A stretch of 64,000 nucleotides of DNA, taken from positions 9,299,974-9,363,973 of the forward strand of contig CM030716.1 in NCBI GenBank assembly GCA_017979445.1. The letters run 5' to 3'. The DNA is from Akebia trifoliata. Lineage: Eukaryota > Streptophyta > Magnoliopsida > Ranunculales > Lardizabalaceae. Positions 46,701 through 51,419 of the stretch are shown here, one piece after another; the first letter of the stretch is position 1; each line of letters starts with the position of its first letter. The notes beneath the pieces were generated by a model. It had not been told where the DNA came from, made no database searches, and saw only the letters and a program-made list of their open reading frames with translations. The translations under genes were made by a program, and so were the position numbers.

Positions 46701-46793
46701 GAATCGATCATCAGCACTCATATTTGCTCTCCAATCCTTGGCATCATCCATGTTTGCTTCCGTTTTCATAGGTTTACAATCGTTGTCATCCAT
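17074..46793 (-). CDS. MED15-like: MED15-like Mediator tail subunit, copy A (11 exons, apparently intact)
   Basis: Nuclear coactivator subunit of the Mediator tail module; MED15 proteins contact activators through an N-terminal KIX domain and join Mediator through the C-terminal part. Exons: 46684-46793, 45177-45279, 42146-42269, 36082-37089, 35625-35701, 22100-22171, 21327-21911, 20175-20465, 18204-18362, 17992-18098, 17074-17272. They total 2835 bp, i.e. 944 residues and a stop, with consistent phases and GT..AG borders. KIX-like region: residues about 20-95. Gln-rich: about 113-449. Conserved C-terminal block: about 690-944, ending with [12 protein letters not shown] and [12 protein letters not shown]. 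Arabidopsis MED15a is longer (about 1.3 kb of codons as recalled), so the Gln-rich part is short here. KIX is diverged. Intron 5 is 13.5 kb and full of retrotransposons. Homology is sure; expression and exact exon borders need transcripts. Confidence 0.85.
17273..17991. repeat. Intron 10 with a direct repeat
   Basis: A unit including GTTAACCAACCAACTACTCC, GACCGATC-GTTGGAG and GGGGGAGAA-TATGAATATAA occurs at about 17500-17575 and again at about 17680-17755. The intervening part mentions CTCAACACTCCCCCTCACC, typical of plant dispersed repeats. Short A-runs at 17390-17403. No exon of the minus-strand gene is missing here. Confidence 0.7.
17992..18098 (-). CDS. MED15-like: MED15-like copy A exon 10
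   Basis: Residues 844-878: [20 protein letters not shown] followed by [15 protein letters not shown]. It matches the LLVPTNYP.CSPILLDK.PVE block of MED15a as recalled. Acceptor AAAGCAG, donor GTAATC. 107 bp leaves phase 2, which rejoins exon 11 to give SKEYEDL. Confidence 0.85.
18204..18362 (-). CDS. MED15-like: MED15-like copy A exon 9
   Basis: Residues 791-843: [20 protein letters not shown], then [17 protein letters not shown] and IVRCSF. The EINQ(R/Q)LI-TVV-ISDE pattern and EGG(E/Q)GTIV-CSF are MED15a signatures. Acceptor TGTTGCAG, donor GTGAGC, 53 whole codons. Confidence 0.9.
18555..19363. mobile_element. Non-autonomous hAT element in intron 8
   Basis: Ends TAAGGGTGTCAATGGG and, inverted, TAGGGGTGTCAACGGGG; subterminal GGGTACCC and GGTTTTGG/CCAAAACC words recur. 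Possible 8-bp duplication GTATGTCA / GTCTATCA (6 of 8). GGGTGTCAA tips are common in plant hAT elements. About 0.8 kb, no coding capacity. It lies between exons 8 and 9 of gene A. Confidence 0.65.
19364..20174. other. Remainder of intron 8 of gene A
   Basis: AT-rich sequence with no recognised gene or element. Confidence 0.5.
20175..20465 (-). CDS. MED15-like: MED15-like copy A exon 8
   Basis: Residues 694-790: [20 protein letters not shown], then [14 protein letters not shown] and, at the end, SRIKRPRVQ. It parallels VKS(I/M)SPKALSASVSDIGSVV..IDRIAGSAPGNGSRA...SIKRPR of MED15a as recalled. Acceptor TTTATAG, donor GTACAT, 97 whole codons. Confidence 0.9.
20529..21298. mobile_element. hAT-type MITE in intron 7, host of a nested MITE
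   Basis: Element 20537-21290 begins CATGGCTTCAAATCTTG and ends, inverted, CATGGTTTTTAAACTTGG. Flanked by ACACAAAG (20529-20536) and AGACAAAG (21291-21298), a 7-of-8 match. Related to the element at 4564-4758. It carries the separate MITE at 20820-21173. Confidence 0.75.
20820..21173. mobile_element. MITE with long inverted repeats, flanked by TA repeats
   Basis: Tips GGGAATGCTAACGTCCAAGA and the exact inverse at the right end. The inverted arms extend further inward with imperfections (TGTCTTTTAATGA / TCACTAAAAGACA). TATATA lies on both sides, so insertion was into a TA run. Nested within the larger hAT-type MITE. Confidence 0.8.
21327..21911 (-). CDS. MED15-like: MED15-like copy A exon 7
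   Basis: Residues 499-693. Begins [20 protein letters not shown], with a helix-rich segment ending [14 protein letters not shown], like the (S)DQLEKLKVFK..LER..F.....I...FKEKL...EKQI segment of MED15a. The middle is Ser/Thr/Pro/Gln-rich with [11 protein letters not shown]. Ends [10 protein letters not shown] at donor GTTGGT, joining VKSVSAKSL in exon 8. 195 whole codons. A broken relative is at 63130-63405. Confidence 0.9.
22055..22068 (+). mobile_element. Isolated CACTA-type terminus
   Basis: CACTACAAGAAAAA-like tip (CACTACAAGAAAAAC) in intron 6 of gene A, 32 bp from exon 6. This is the common end of plant En/Spm elements. The matching other end was not found, so it is a remnant or chance. 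Confidence 0.4.
22100..22171 (-). CDS. MED15-like: MED15-like copy A exon 6 (micro-exon)
   Basis: 24 codons, residues 475-498: [20 protein letters not shown] then RLQQ. Matches (I)KAMKEMYLPEL.EMY.KIA.KLQQ of MED15a. Acceptor CTTTGCAG, donor GTACTT. It is separated from exon 5 by the 13.5-kb retrotransposon-filled intron. Confidence 0.88.
22539..22809 (+). repeat. Gypsy 5' LTR
   Basis: Starts TGCAAGTGGTG, ends CTTCA; followed by the PBS. Pairs with 34255-34541. Confidence 0.8.
23057..23452 (+). CDS. Gypsy gag fragment
   Basis: Residues [20 protein letters not shown] and [18 protein letters not shown] are the retrotrans-gag core common in plant gypsy polyproteins. After 23452 a stop and frameshifts follow. 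Capsid function is lost. Confidence 0.8.
   Translation: MVEKGFEAQMFQIGRGRDHGIEANIPDFHGCLHPDEFLEWVSFVEKFFDFEDNPEFVKVKLVATKLRGYASIWWDDVQNTRIRSGKGKITTWEKKKSKLRAQFLLVDNAQTLFRRFQNLPRNFTNFQQGVA
23791..24084 (+). CDS. Gypsy retropepsin fragment
   Basis: Contains the protease start [16 protein letters not shown]. The catalytic D-(S/T)-G is here D-G-G-S, as in several plant gypsy lineages. Terminated by a stop right after. Downstream 24272-24586 continues as the linker to RT. Confidence 0.7.
   Translation: MSKALSRKLGHLNEESDGSDEHMDFDGVLIYKGEGHDVFEEITGLDEGESLVIRKVLSTRVAEEDWLQTSIFCTRWTYGGKVCNVIIDGGSVENLVS
24590..24916 (+). CDS. Gypsy reverse transcriptase, N-terminal part
   Basis: [20 protein letters not shown], then [11 protein letters not shown] and [12 protein letters not shown], and after a stop the [19 protein letters not shown] stretch. 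Homology ends at about 24916 where the copia element begins; the catalytic YxDD part is missing from both sides of the nest. Confidence 0.8.
24980..25510 (+). repeat. CAG/CAA-rich degenerate minisatellite
   Basis: Six or seven imperfect units of roughly 75-95 bases, each with GCCTTTGG-, TACAGCAGCTACAAAGCCTG and GGAGGCTTGCAACAGCAGCA words. GC-rich compared with its surroundings. In one frame it would encode Gln/Leu/Ala-rich peptide but stops interrupt it. It sits at the 5' side of the outer copia, where an LTR would be expected. Origin unknown. Confidence 0.75.
25640..26486 (+). CDS. Outer copia gag (broken)
   Basis: UBN2-type copia gag read through frameshifts: [39 protein letters not shown], then [17 protein letters not shown] and [20 protein letters not shown]. 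Ends near the zinc-knuckle-like motif at about 26395. Confidence 0.75.
27371..27714 (+). repeat. Nested copia 5' LTR with heat-shock-element array
   Basis: Carries five copies of TTCTAGAAT(A/G)TTC at 27441, 27480, 27528, 27576 and 27615, in 39- and 48-base repeat units that also contain CTTCTACAATA-GATAG. TATAAATA at 27648-27655 lies about 20 bp after the last one. AATAAA-type signal near the end. Confidence 0.95.
27441..27627 (+). promoter_or_regulatory. Five perfect trimeric heat-shock elements
   Basis: Each unit TTCnnGAAnnTTC is the three-pentamer consensus bound by heat-shock factors. Same array in the 3' LTR (29590, 29629, 29677, 29725, 29764). Known precedent: the Arabidopsis heat-activated copia ONSEN. 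Heat activation here is inference. Confidence 0.75.
27826..28602 (+). CDS. Nested copia protease region (gag remnant fused)
   Basis: 258 codons. The N-terminal part is a short gag remnant rich in Asn/Gln (RNWQQNWQQ). Protease [15 protein letters not shown] at about residues 116-130, followed by [14 protein letters not shown] and [17 protein letters not shown], the usual pre-integrase segment. One stop at 28600 separates it from the integrase start ([12 protein letters not shown]). Confidence 0.85.
   Translation: MIFAKFTMSEESGATNQSVMVTLHGRPQNFSSRNGGRSRNWQQNWQQKLHANLARTGSDGSDAQENSNSKEINKEDIEWLRSLLNSLGKPSGMCSFAHSGMVSSSHAFSVSDSNYFDSWIIDSGATDHMTHCSFIFSTYSPCSSNIKITLADGSLATVAGQGDIHISPSLILKNVLHVPKLTINLVSVQNLTKDLNCSLTFSSTSCIFQDQVTGITIGHAKESSGLYCLDVQNKNKSCRIDNPSSLLSDTRSPIKDQI
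28603..28938 (+). CDS. Nested copia integrase, N-terminal part
   Basis: [15 protein letters not shown] is the zinc-binding Cys pair, then [10 protein letters not shown] and [15 protein letters not shown] with the first two acidic catalytic positions (D..D). The rest of the core, with the Glu, is deleted. Confidence 0.85.
   Translation, partial: LYHLQFGHPSFRTLSVMFPSLFKNIDIREFHCDICEFAKHKRVSFPLSNKKSSFPFQLIHSDIWGPSRISNISGAKWFVTFIDDCTRVTWVFLLKQKSDVCTVLPIFHAQS
28898..29512 (+). CDS. Nested copia RNase H (intact frame)
   Basis: 204 codons to the end of pol: [76 protein letters not shown] and [12 protein letters not shown] and D of the RNase H site are present. It overlaps the integrase fragment across the deletion junction and ends just before the polypurine tract. 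Confidence 0.9.
   Translation: MFVRFSLSFMHNPKSIHLQAVYRILQYLKGSPGKGILFKKGANLRLEAYTNSDYAGSMVDRRSTSGYCTFLGGNLVTWRSKKQPVIARSSVEAEFRAMAQGICELLWIKIILEDLKITWDSPMRLYCDNKSAINIAHNPVQHDRTKHVEVDRHFIKEKLDSGLICTPYVSTEGQLADVLTKGLPGTTFQKVIGKLGMESIYSPA
29520..29863 (+). repeat. Nested copia 3' LTR
   Basis: Same length as 27371-27714 with two substitutions. Ends TTTCCTACA before ATTAA. Confidence 0.95.
30156..30506 (+). CDS. Outer copia integrase, C-terminal part
   Basis: [20 protein letters not shown], then [10 protein letters not shown] and [13 protein letters not shown], the end of copia integrase. The preceding 250 bases read integrase with stops. Confidence 0.8.
   Translation: MHVPKAYWNMVVLIAAFLINRVPSRTLEGQVPFHILQPGSILFPIIPRVFGCTCFVQDRILNRIKLDDKPIQCVFLGYSSMSKGYWCYDSVSYCVIYFLDVTFFENDSYFNATCTL
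30779..31470 (+). pseudogene. Outer copia reverse transcriptase (broken)
   Basis: Fragments in several frames: [45 protein letters not shown] and catalytic VYMDDIIV near 31399. At least five stops. Confidence 0.8.
31468..32352 (+). pseudogene. Outer copia RNase H (broken)
   Basis: [35 protein letters not shown], then after stops [35 protein letters not shown] and [14 protein letters not shown]. Followed by GGAGGAG and the 3' LTR. Confidence 0.82.
32362..32525 (+). repeat. Outer copia 3' LTR (about 165 bp)
   Basis: Begins TATTGGAAATAATCTAG after a polypurine tract and ends near TTTTTCTTAAGG, where gypsy sequence resumes. Contains a TATAAATTCC box and TGAGACTTGACAA. No matching 5' LTR. Confidence 0.65.
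32530..32925 (+). pseudogene. Gypsy RT end and RNase H
   Basis: [36 protein letters not shown], then a frameshift and [20 protein letters not shown]. Resumes the gypsy pol interrupted at 24916; about 90 codons of RT palm are absent at the junction. Confidence 0.82.
32991..33710 (+). CDS. Gypsy integrase (broken)
   Basis: HHCC zinc-binding motif in [14 protein letters not shown] and [11 protein letters not shown], catalytic-core starts [11 protein letters not shown] and [10 protein letters not shown] stop at 33283 and a frameshift near 33605 break it. The tail to 34200 contains [21 protein letters not shown] second copy of its start is at 63505-63790. Confidence 0.82.
34255..34541 (+). repeat. 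Gypsy 3' LTR
   Basis: Starts TGCAAGTGGTGGTC after the G-run; matches 22539-22809 throughout with many differences and one short insertion. Confidence 0.8.
34542..35624. other. Upstream part of intron 5 of gene A
   Basis: Non-coding. The bit near 35400-35620 aligns with the area around 480-640 in copy B. A small inverted pair around 34745 and 34860 (AGAGAG/CTCTCT, CACCCCAAT/ATTGGGGTG) may be a MITE of about 120 bp at 34735-34862. Confidence 0.5.
35625..35701 (-). CDS. MED15-like: MED15-like copy A exon 5
   Basis: 77 bp, acceptor TTTTGTAG, donor GTGAGT. Residues 449-474: [17 protein letters not shown] then DEHDEVYKK. Matches the S(T)SVDS....DWQEE(V/I)YQK stretch of MED15a. Same length as copy B exon 5. 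Confidence 0.85.
35785..35817. repeat. Poly-G run followed by GA repeat
   Basis: About 29 consecutive G in intron 4 of gene A, followed by GGAGGAGAGAGAGA. The length of such runs is unreliable in most assemblies. Confidence 0.9.
36082..37089 (-). CDS. MED15-like: MED15-like copy A exon 4 (Gln-rich)
   Basis: 1008 bp, residues 113-449. Starts [20 protein letters not shown], matching the QGMQSQ..NQGQSLPIP motif after the KIX region of MED15a. Then strongly Gln/His/Ser-rich with repeated LQQQ, HQQQ and QPQSSQQK words. Ends PEASS at donor GTATGC. The acceptor is a tandem AAGTAG; both options keep frame. The exon has no stop. It is missing from copy B. Confidence 0.88.
37423..37711 (+). repeat. 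Copia (intron 3) 5' LTR
   Basis: Begins TGTTGGAGTTTCTG, contains TGTGACAGC words and GGGGTGGGCCCCACATG, ends GTTTGTACT. Confidence 0.9.
37729..37770. repeat. Poly-T followed by poly-G run
   Basis: About 22 T then about 22 G just after the PBS of the intron-3 copia. Possibly a real homopolymer, possibly a sequencing or assembly artefact. Confidence 0.85.
38229..38561 (+). CDS. Copia (intron 3) gag fragment
   Basis: [20 protein letters not shown] and [14 protein letters not shown] are copia gag features. The preceding piece 37903-38158 carries [19 protein letters not shown] frameshift separates them. Confidence 0.75.
   Translation: MVMTCLWLSIEPSMVSNVQLLDAAKKIWNSLAEMYSQESSVTKVFELFKHMFTTKHGDNEYYNNLKGMREELLLYHSLITNLEVQQHQREGFQIALLLSSLNSEYSIFKD
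39519..40537 (+). pseudogene. Copia (intron 3) integrase (broken)
   Basis: [26 protein letters not shown] and [11 protein letters not shown], then in shifted frames [12 protein letters not shown] and [23 protein letters not shown]. At least three stops. Confidence 0.78.
40545..41373 (+). CDS. Copia (intron 3) RNase H fragment
   Basis: [56 protein letters not shown], then a frameshift after TSELLWV. Ends [10 protein letters not shown] before the 3' LTR. Confidence 0.82.
41381..41781 (+). repeat. Copia (intron 3) 3' LTR, internally expanded
   Basis: Same ends as the 5' LTR, but 112 bp longer because the unit CTTTTCTGATTGTGTGACAG..TTCTTTTAGTATTTG is present two to three times. A CT-rich patch follows. 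Confidence 0.9.
42146..42269 (-). CDS. MED15-like: MED15-like copy A exon 3 (end of KIX)
   Basis: Residues 72-112: [19 protein letters not shown], then [16 protein letters not shown]. Compare DYLRKIS.KML..E.(K)SQ...(PDPG) of MED15a. Donor GTAACA after a split Gly/Val codon. Confidence 0.85.
42270..45176. other. Intron 2 of gene A
   Basis: Aligns with intron 2 of copy B over most of its length. A copy-A-specific stretch about 42850-43430 includes an (AAT)n run at 43097-43120. Nothing coding. Confidence 0.6.
45177..45279 (-). CDS. MED15-like: MED15-like copy A exon 2 (KIX core)
   Basis: Residues 37-71: [20 protein letters not shown] then [14 protein letters not shown]. It covers the middle KIX helices; EEK.(F/Y)..A is the conserved core. 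Acceptor GCATAG, donor GTACAT, 103 bp, same as copy B. Confidence 0.83.
45280..46683. other. Intron 1 of gene A
   Basis: AT-rich. 45800-46060 resembles 7040-7280 in the hAT-like relic; 46365-46500 has a diverged duplicate at 50375-50505. A TA run at 46577-46592 and a TG run at 46069-46082. Confidence 0.5.
46684..46793 (-). CDS. MED15-like: MED15-like copy A exon 1 (start)
   Basis: ATG at 46793: [20 protein letters not shown], then [16 protein letters not shown]. Layout matches the MED15a start, with a short acidic leader followed by DWR. Upstream a CAG at about 46797 suggests a 5'UTR intron, as recalled for plant MED15a. Donor GTACGT, phase 2. Confidence 0.83.
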
Positions 46794-46796
46794 TTG

Positions 46797-47210
46797 AATC
46801 TGACCTAATTACACAAAAAATTAGAATCTAAAAATTATCAGAAACAGAATAGATGAATTTTACCTAAAATTTAAAGGCAAGAAATTGGAAAAAACAAACA
46901 AGGATCGACGAAGAGAAACAAAAGCAGAGAACCTCATCTCATCTCAGAGAAAGAATAGAAATATAAAATAAAGAATTTAAGAATAGCTGCATTGATACCC
47001 TAATAAGAGTTTGTGTTTGTGTCTGATTGAGACTGAGTTGAGAAAAGAGATTTTCGGAGAGAGAGTTCTACTTCGAAACGGCTTTTCTTCTTTCCGGGAG
47101 TGGACTCAAGGATGGTAGTTTAAAACGGTTTTTTCGTACTAGTATAAGCGCGCGCGCGCGCGTGTTGGGACTTGGGAGCAGGAAAACACACGCACGTTAT
47201 TTAAATAGCC
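46797..47210 (-). promoter_or_regulatory. 5'UTR/promoter region of gene A
   Basis: Homologous to 5500-5830 of copy B (GA-rich leader, GTTGGGA..GAGCAG). Contains GCGCGCGCGCGCGCGCG at about 47149-47161, a potential Z-DNA-forming run about 0.36 kb above the ATG. No TATA box confidently placed. Confidence 0.45.
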
Positions 47211-48835
47211 GATAAATTGACGATACGATATGTTAAGGAATTTTATTAAACCAAATTATATATTTTGCCGAAATTACTGAATAAGGCATGTTAGCCCCTT
47301 GGGATATGTAAAACCCTAGTTGCATTTGTCTTGTTGTGGGAGTTTTTATTTATTTATTTATTATATGGTGAAAAAATATAGACAAAAATTTATCTTCATT
47401 GGCATAAGCAGGCCGAGTCAGGATTTTCTTGTAGTGGGGGCAAAATATAGTTAAAGGTAAGGTCGAAGGGTTTGAAATTGAATGTTTTGAGGGGAGAAAA
47501 TTCAATGTTTTTGGTTAGAAGTTGAAGAAAAAGGTATTTAGGTCATTACAAAGTCATGGGGACGGGAGGTTCAAGGGATTTTTTTTATTGAAGGTTGAAG
47601 AAAATGGCATTTAGGTCAGTTTGCATTAGTCTATGAGAGGAGACTGAAATCAAAGGGGCATGCCATCAATTTAAAATTATAGGGTGGCTCAAATATTCAC
47701 CAAAACACCTGTCTGCTTGTTTGATATCGACCTTCTCCAATAGACTAATGCCAAATGACCTCATTACCATTGTCTTCAATTAGAAACGAGATACCTTTGG
47801 TTTCTCTTCCCAAATCGGTTATTTTTAACTTCTCGAGTAAAACATTTTACCCTAGTTTTCATCTTTAAGATTAATCGACTTTAACCTTCAAATCTAAAGA
47901 ACAAAATAGTATTGTTTTGAAATAGAATATGAGAAGATTTTTATATAAAAATTTATGAGATTTTCCATTAGGGACTAATTCCATGGATTGAAGATGAAGT
48001 TATATGGATTAAAATTAATTTAATATAGTGGTTGAAGAGTATGAAGATGGCTGGTTTTAGGAAGAAAAATTAAGGATTTTTTGGTTGAGTGGAAAATTAA
48101 TGTGTTTAAGTTGGTTTTTGTTGTAATAGAAAAGAAGAAAATGGACAAAAGGGCCATGTCTTCATTTTGCAAACACATGGTATCCCAAATATTAACCAAA
48201 TTTGATATAGGGGGTGTCCAAATCCTATTAGGCTAAGGTATTTCAAATGTTCACCAAAGAGTAGTGGGGTGGCTAAATCACTCAAGAAATAAGGTGGGAG
48301 ATAAAAATATTTACGCAGGAGGAGGATGGGGGAGAGGGGTTGAAAGCACAGGGCAACTGCACTCCTTCTTGGCTCTGGCCCTAGGTGTGGATCTGTGGAC
48401 GTAACTCAATCTTGAGAGAACTACATAAATTTAAAGTATCCTAGTATAAATATAAAATAAAAAAAAAACATCATTTGGCCTTGCTTTGGAAGAAACTAGG
48501 TCAAATGCATTATTAATTATCATGGCTAAGTAGGTCAATCTCAACTTTCCATTGTGTGTGAATGTAAAGATATAGTGTTGCAAGATAAATTAGGGAGTTA
48601 AATCATGTGTTGTAATTGCAATAAAAATTTTACCACCTCCTATTATTGACATAGTGGGAAACATTGAAAGAATAAGAAAACCTGGAATCCCCCAAAAAGA
48701 ATTCTCAAAGAGAAATATTATATTAAAATTGAAGATGATTTCTGCATTGCAGTTGCACCCTTTTATAGAAAAAAAAATGTCTAGTAAAACTCGAAAATAG
48801 TCAAAAAAAAAAAAAAAAAATACTAATATATATAT
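47211..48835. other. Upstream intergenic stretch without a recognised gene
   Basis: Contains loosely repeated phrases (GGTTGAAGAAAA..GGCATTTAGGTCA at about 47480-47620; CAAATATT-ACCAAA at 47690 and 48190) that suggest decayed dispersed repeat. A(18) at 48803-48820. Nothing codes. Confidence 0.5.
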
Positions 48836-49197
48836 AGGGTCCCGTTCCCCACCCTAAGCTTTACCCTACACTTTAACAAACGTGTTTTGTCTTACATGGG
48901 TTAGAAGTTTTGGAATGGGCTGATTTTTGGTGAGGAGATCATCCTCACCAAAAATCGACTCATTCTAAAACTTCTAACGCCATTAAAAATGATTTATAAA
49001 AAATGAACGGTCCACGATTTTTCAACTTGTAAACAGGGGGCTAAAATTTTTGGAATGGGCTAATTTTTGGTGAGGATGATCTTCTAATCATAGAGATCAT
49101 CCACACCAAAAATCAGCTCATTCCAAAACTTCTAACCAATGTAGGACAAAACACGTTTGTTAAAGTGTATGGTAAAACTTAGGGTGTTGAGCATTTT

Positions 49198-49200
<3 letters not shown>
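48836..49200. mobile_element. Twin-hairpin MITE, copy 2
   Basis: Ends GGGTCCCGTTCCCCACCCTA / TTAGGGTGTTGAGCATTTTCC, subterminal ACTTTAACAAACGTGTTTTG inverted at the other end. Two internal hairpins with arms TTAGAAGTTTTGGAATGGGC / GCTCATTCCAAAACTTCTAA separated by a spacer with ACGGTCCACGATTTTTCAA. Flanked by TATATA on the left and a 59-bp TA run on the right. Confidence 0.85.

Positions 49201-49259
<59 letters not shown>
49201..49259. repeat. TA microsatellite
   Basis: About 29 TA units abutting MITE copy 2. Confidence 0.97.
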
Positions 49260-49264
<5 letters not shown>

Positions 49265-49565
49265 GTGTGTGATTCTAACTTCTAAAACCAAAGTTATTAA
49301 CAAAACGAAACTTTCCTAAAATAACAAAATTGTATTAAAAAAAATGGGGTAAACGAAGGAAATATAACTAAAAGTGAAATGCCAACAGCCAGATCTTAAA
49401 GATCTCGATGTTTCCATTCTTGAATGGGTCTTCTCTGTCTCCCTTCCGAGTTTGTGGACCCATGGGGCCCAAGATTTCTACTAGTGCGTTCAGGCCTTTC
49501 CGTTTGGACTTTTGGGCAACTTAACGTTCCATAATTTCTTTTGCAACTTGTCTTACATCAATTAT

Positions 49566-49800
49566 CACTACATAAAAACTGGAAAATTAGACTAGTCAAG
49601 GCCCACAAATTTTAAAATTTCAATTTCAATTGTCCATGGTCATTGAAATTTACTTATGTTCCCTAGATTCCATGGCTTATAAGAGTCGTCAAATTTCTCC
49701 CATCCTCCATTAATTAGATGGTTTCAGCCAATCAAAAAACAAAATTGACAATGAAAAATTCGATGCCTTGTCTATAGAATTTTATGTACTTCGACCGCCT
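49566..49800. mobile_element. CACTA-like MITE of the CGTCAAATTT family (copy)
   Basis: Starts CACTACATAAAAACTGG and contains GGCCCACAAATTTTA, GTCGTCAAATTTCTCCCATC and CCATTAATTAGATGGTTTC, all matching the element at 55839-56096. The right end is degraded. Confidence 0.6.
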
Positions 49801-49818
49801 TGTAATAATTTCAAAAAA

Positions 49819-49933
49819 GATGCAATGTAATAATTTCAAAAGATTTAAGAAATGTTTTTCAACTTGAAATGTTTTTCTATTAATGATTTAAGAAAGATTT
49901 AAGAAATGTTTTTTGAAATTATTACATCGCATC
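49819..49933. repeat. Short hairpin element
   Basis: GATGCAATGTAATAATTTCA at the left is inverted as GAAATTATTACATCGCATC at the right, 115 bp in all; the middle repeats AGAAATGTTTTT. A partial copy of the left arm precedes it. Confidence 0.6.
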
Positions 49934-51419
49934 TGATTAAGTAAGTTTATTTATTTCCTTTAATTATTTAATTATTATATCGTAAGACTTACAAACTTAT
50001 TTATCAAATATTTTTCTAGGGTGAATTACTATTTTGTGAGCTGAAAATGAGTTGTTTACAATTCCGGGCCTTTTCATTTCAATTACCAAAACGTGAACAA
50101 TCACGTTTTGGTCCAAAAAAAAAATTCAGAACAAAGTGACAATTTGGCAGGTTCAAAGTGGCAATCTCGTAGATTCAAAGTGAAATTGTCACTTTAAACC
50201 TAGGAAATAGTCACTTTAAAAACCTCTAAATTCGTTATTGTGCATGTTCTGGTAGTTAATATGAGTAGTGAGTCAGAATCATAAATTCATCAAAAGTTTA
50301 TCACATTTTCGTAAATATCCTGCTTTTATATCACTACACATACAAGTACATCTACCAATTTTATCACTTGTGTAGGAAAGATCGTTTTCTTCACTACTCA
50401 AGATGTGCAATTTTGAATAATATGATCGAGTCTTCCCTCTTTAATTCAAGCTATGTGTTTGTGGTTCTACTCCGACAATCATGTTAATGAATAATCTAAT
50501 AGTATTTTACACACAAAAACAAAAAACAAAAGTACACACCCTTGCTTTTTCATGCTTGACCCATTTATGACTTGATAGGGGAAAGGTAGGTGGATGTCCC
50601 ATCTATTGTGAATTCTGGTTCTGGTTATGTGTTGTTGAAACAGTAGATTATAACCAATAGAATAATATAAAAAATATGAAGAAATTGGAAAAACTTATCA
50701 GTGATTAAGACACGAAGAAGCCGTTGTCCTTAAAATCAATTTTACAATCTTATGAATGAATCGTCAATGTAGTTGTTCTCAAATGTCTTGTTTCCAAGAT
50801 TCAATAGTCATTGTTTGCTAATCATGCACTCGAAAATAGTAGATCTACGACGAACTTGATCAAATTTAACGTTGTACAAGTAGCAAGATGTTATCTTAAA
50901 GAGAACAGTAGAACAGAGAAGAAGAGAGAGATTACAAAGGTTTTTCTATGTGTCTCAAACATTAGGGCATGATATAATTTTATAAGCAGTAGGCCCAACA
51001 GCCTAAAAGCTCAATAGTCCAAATAGTAATTGTAGATACATTTGGGCCTTAATTAACCTATTTCTGAACATTGGAGAAATCAAACGGTTAACACATTAAC
51101 TCTAACAGGTTAGGCAAATCAACAATTAAGATAAAAAGAACTAATGGAGAAAATCAACGATTGAGATAAAATAAAAAATTTAGCAAAAGTGGGTTTTTCA
51201 CGCGCCCTCACCCCCGTGAGGTCTAAATTTCGAGGTTTTCACTCTCCTTGTGCCATATCCCATACGTACACACGCACTAAAACTTTTTGATGGGTTGGCC
51301 CCAAACACAATGGGCTGCAATCCTATAATGCCTAAGGCCCCCATGTGCACGCGAGTCCCACTTTCTTTCTCACTCACACTCAAGCAATAAAGAAAGGGAT
51401 CATTTATGTGGTGCCCCGC
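49934..51419. other. Intergenic stretch with a gene-A intron fragment
   Basis: 50375-50505 resembles 46365-46500 of gene A intron 1 (GATCGAGTCTTCCCT, CAAGCTATGT). 50860-51060 with GAGAGAGATTACAAAGG..CTATGTG and GCAGTAGGCCCAACAGCC looks LTR-like. No coding region. Confidence 0.45.
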
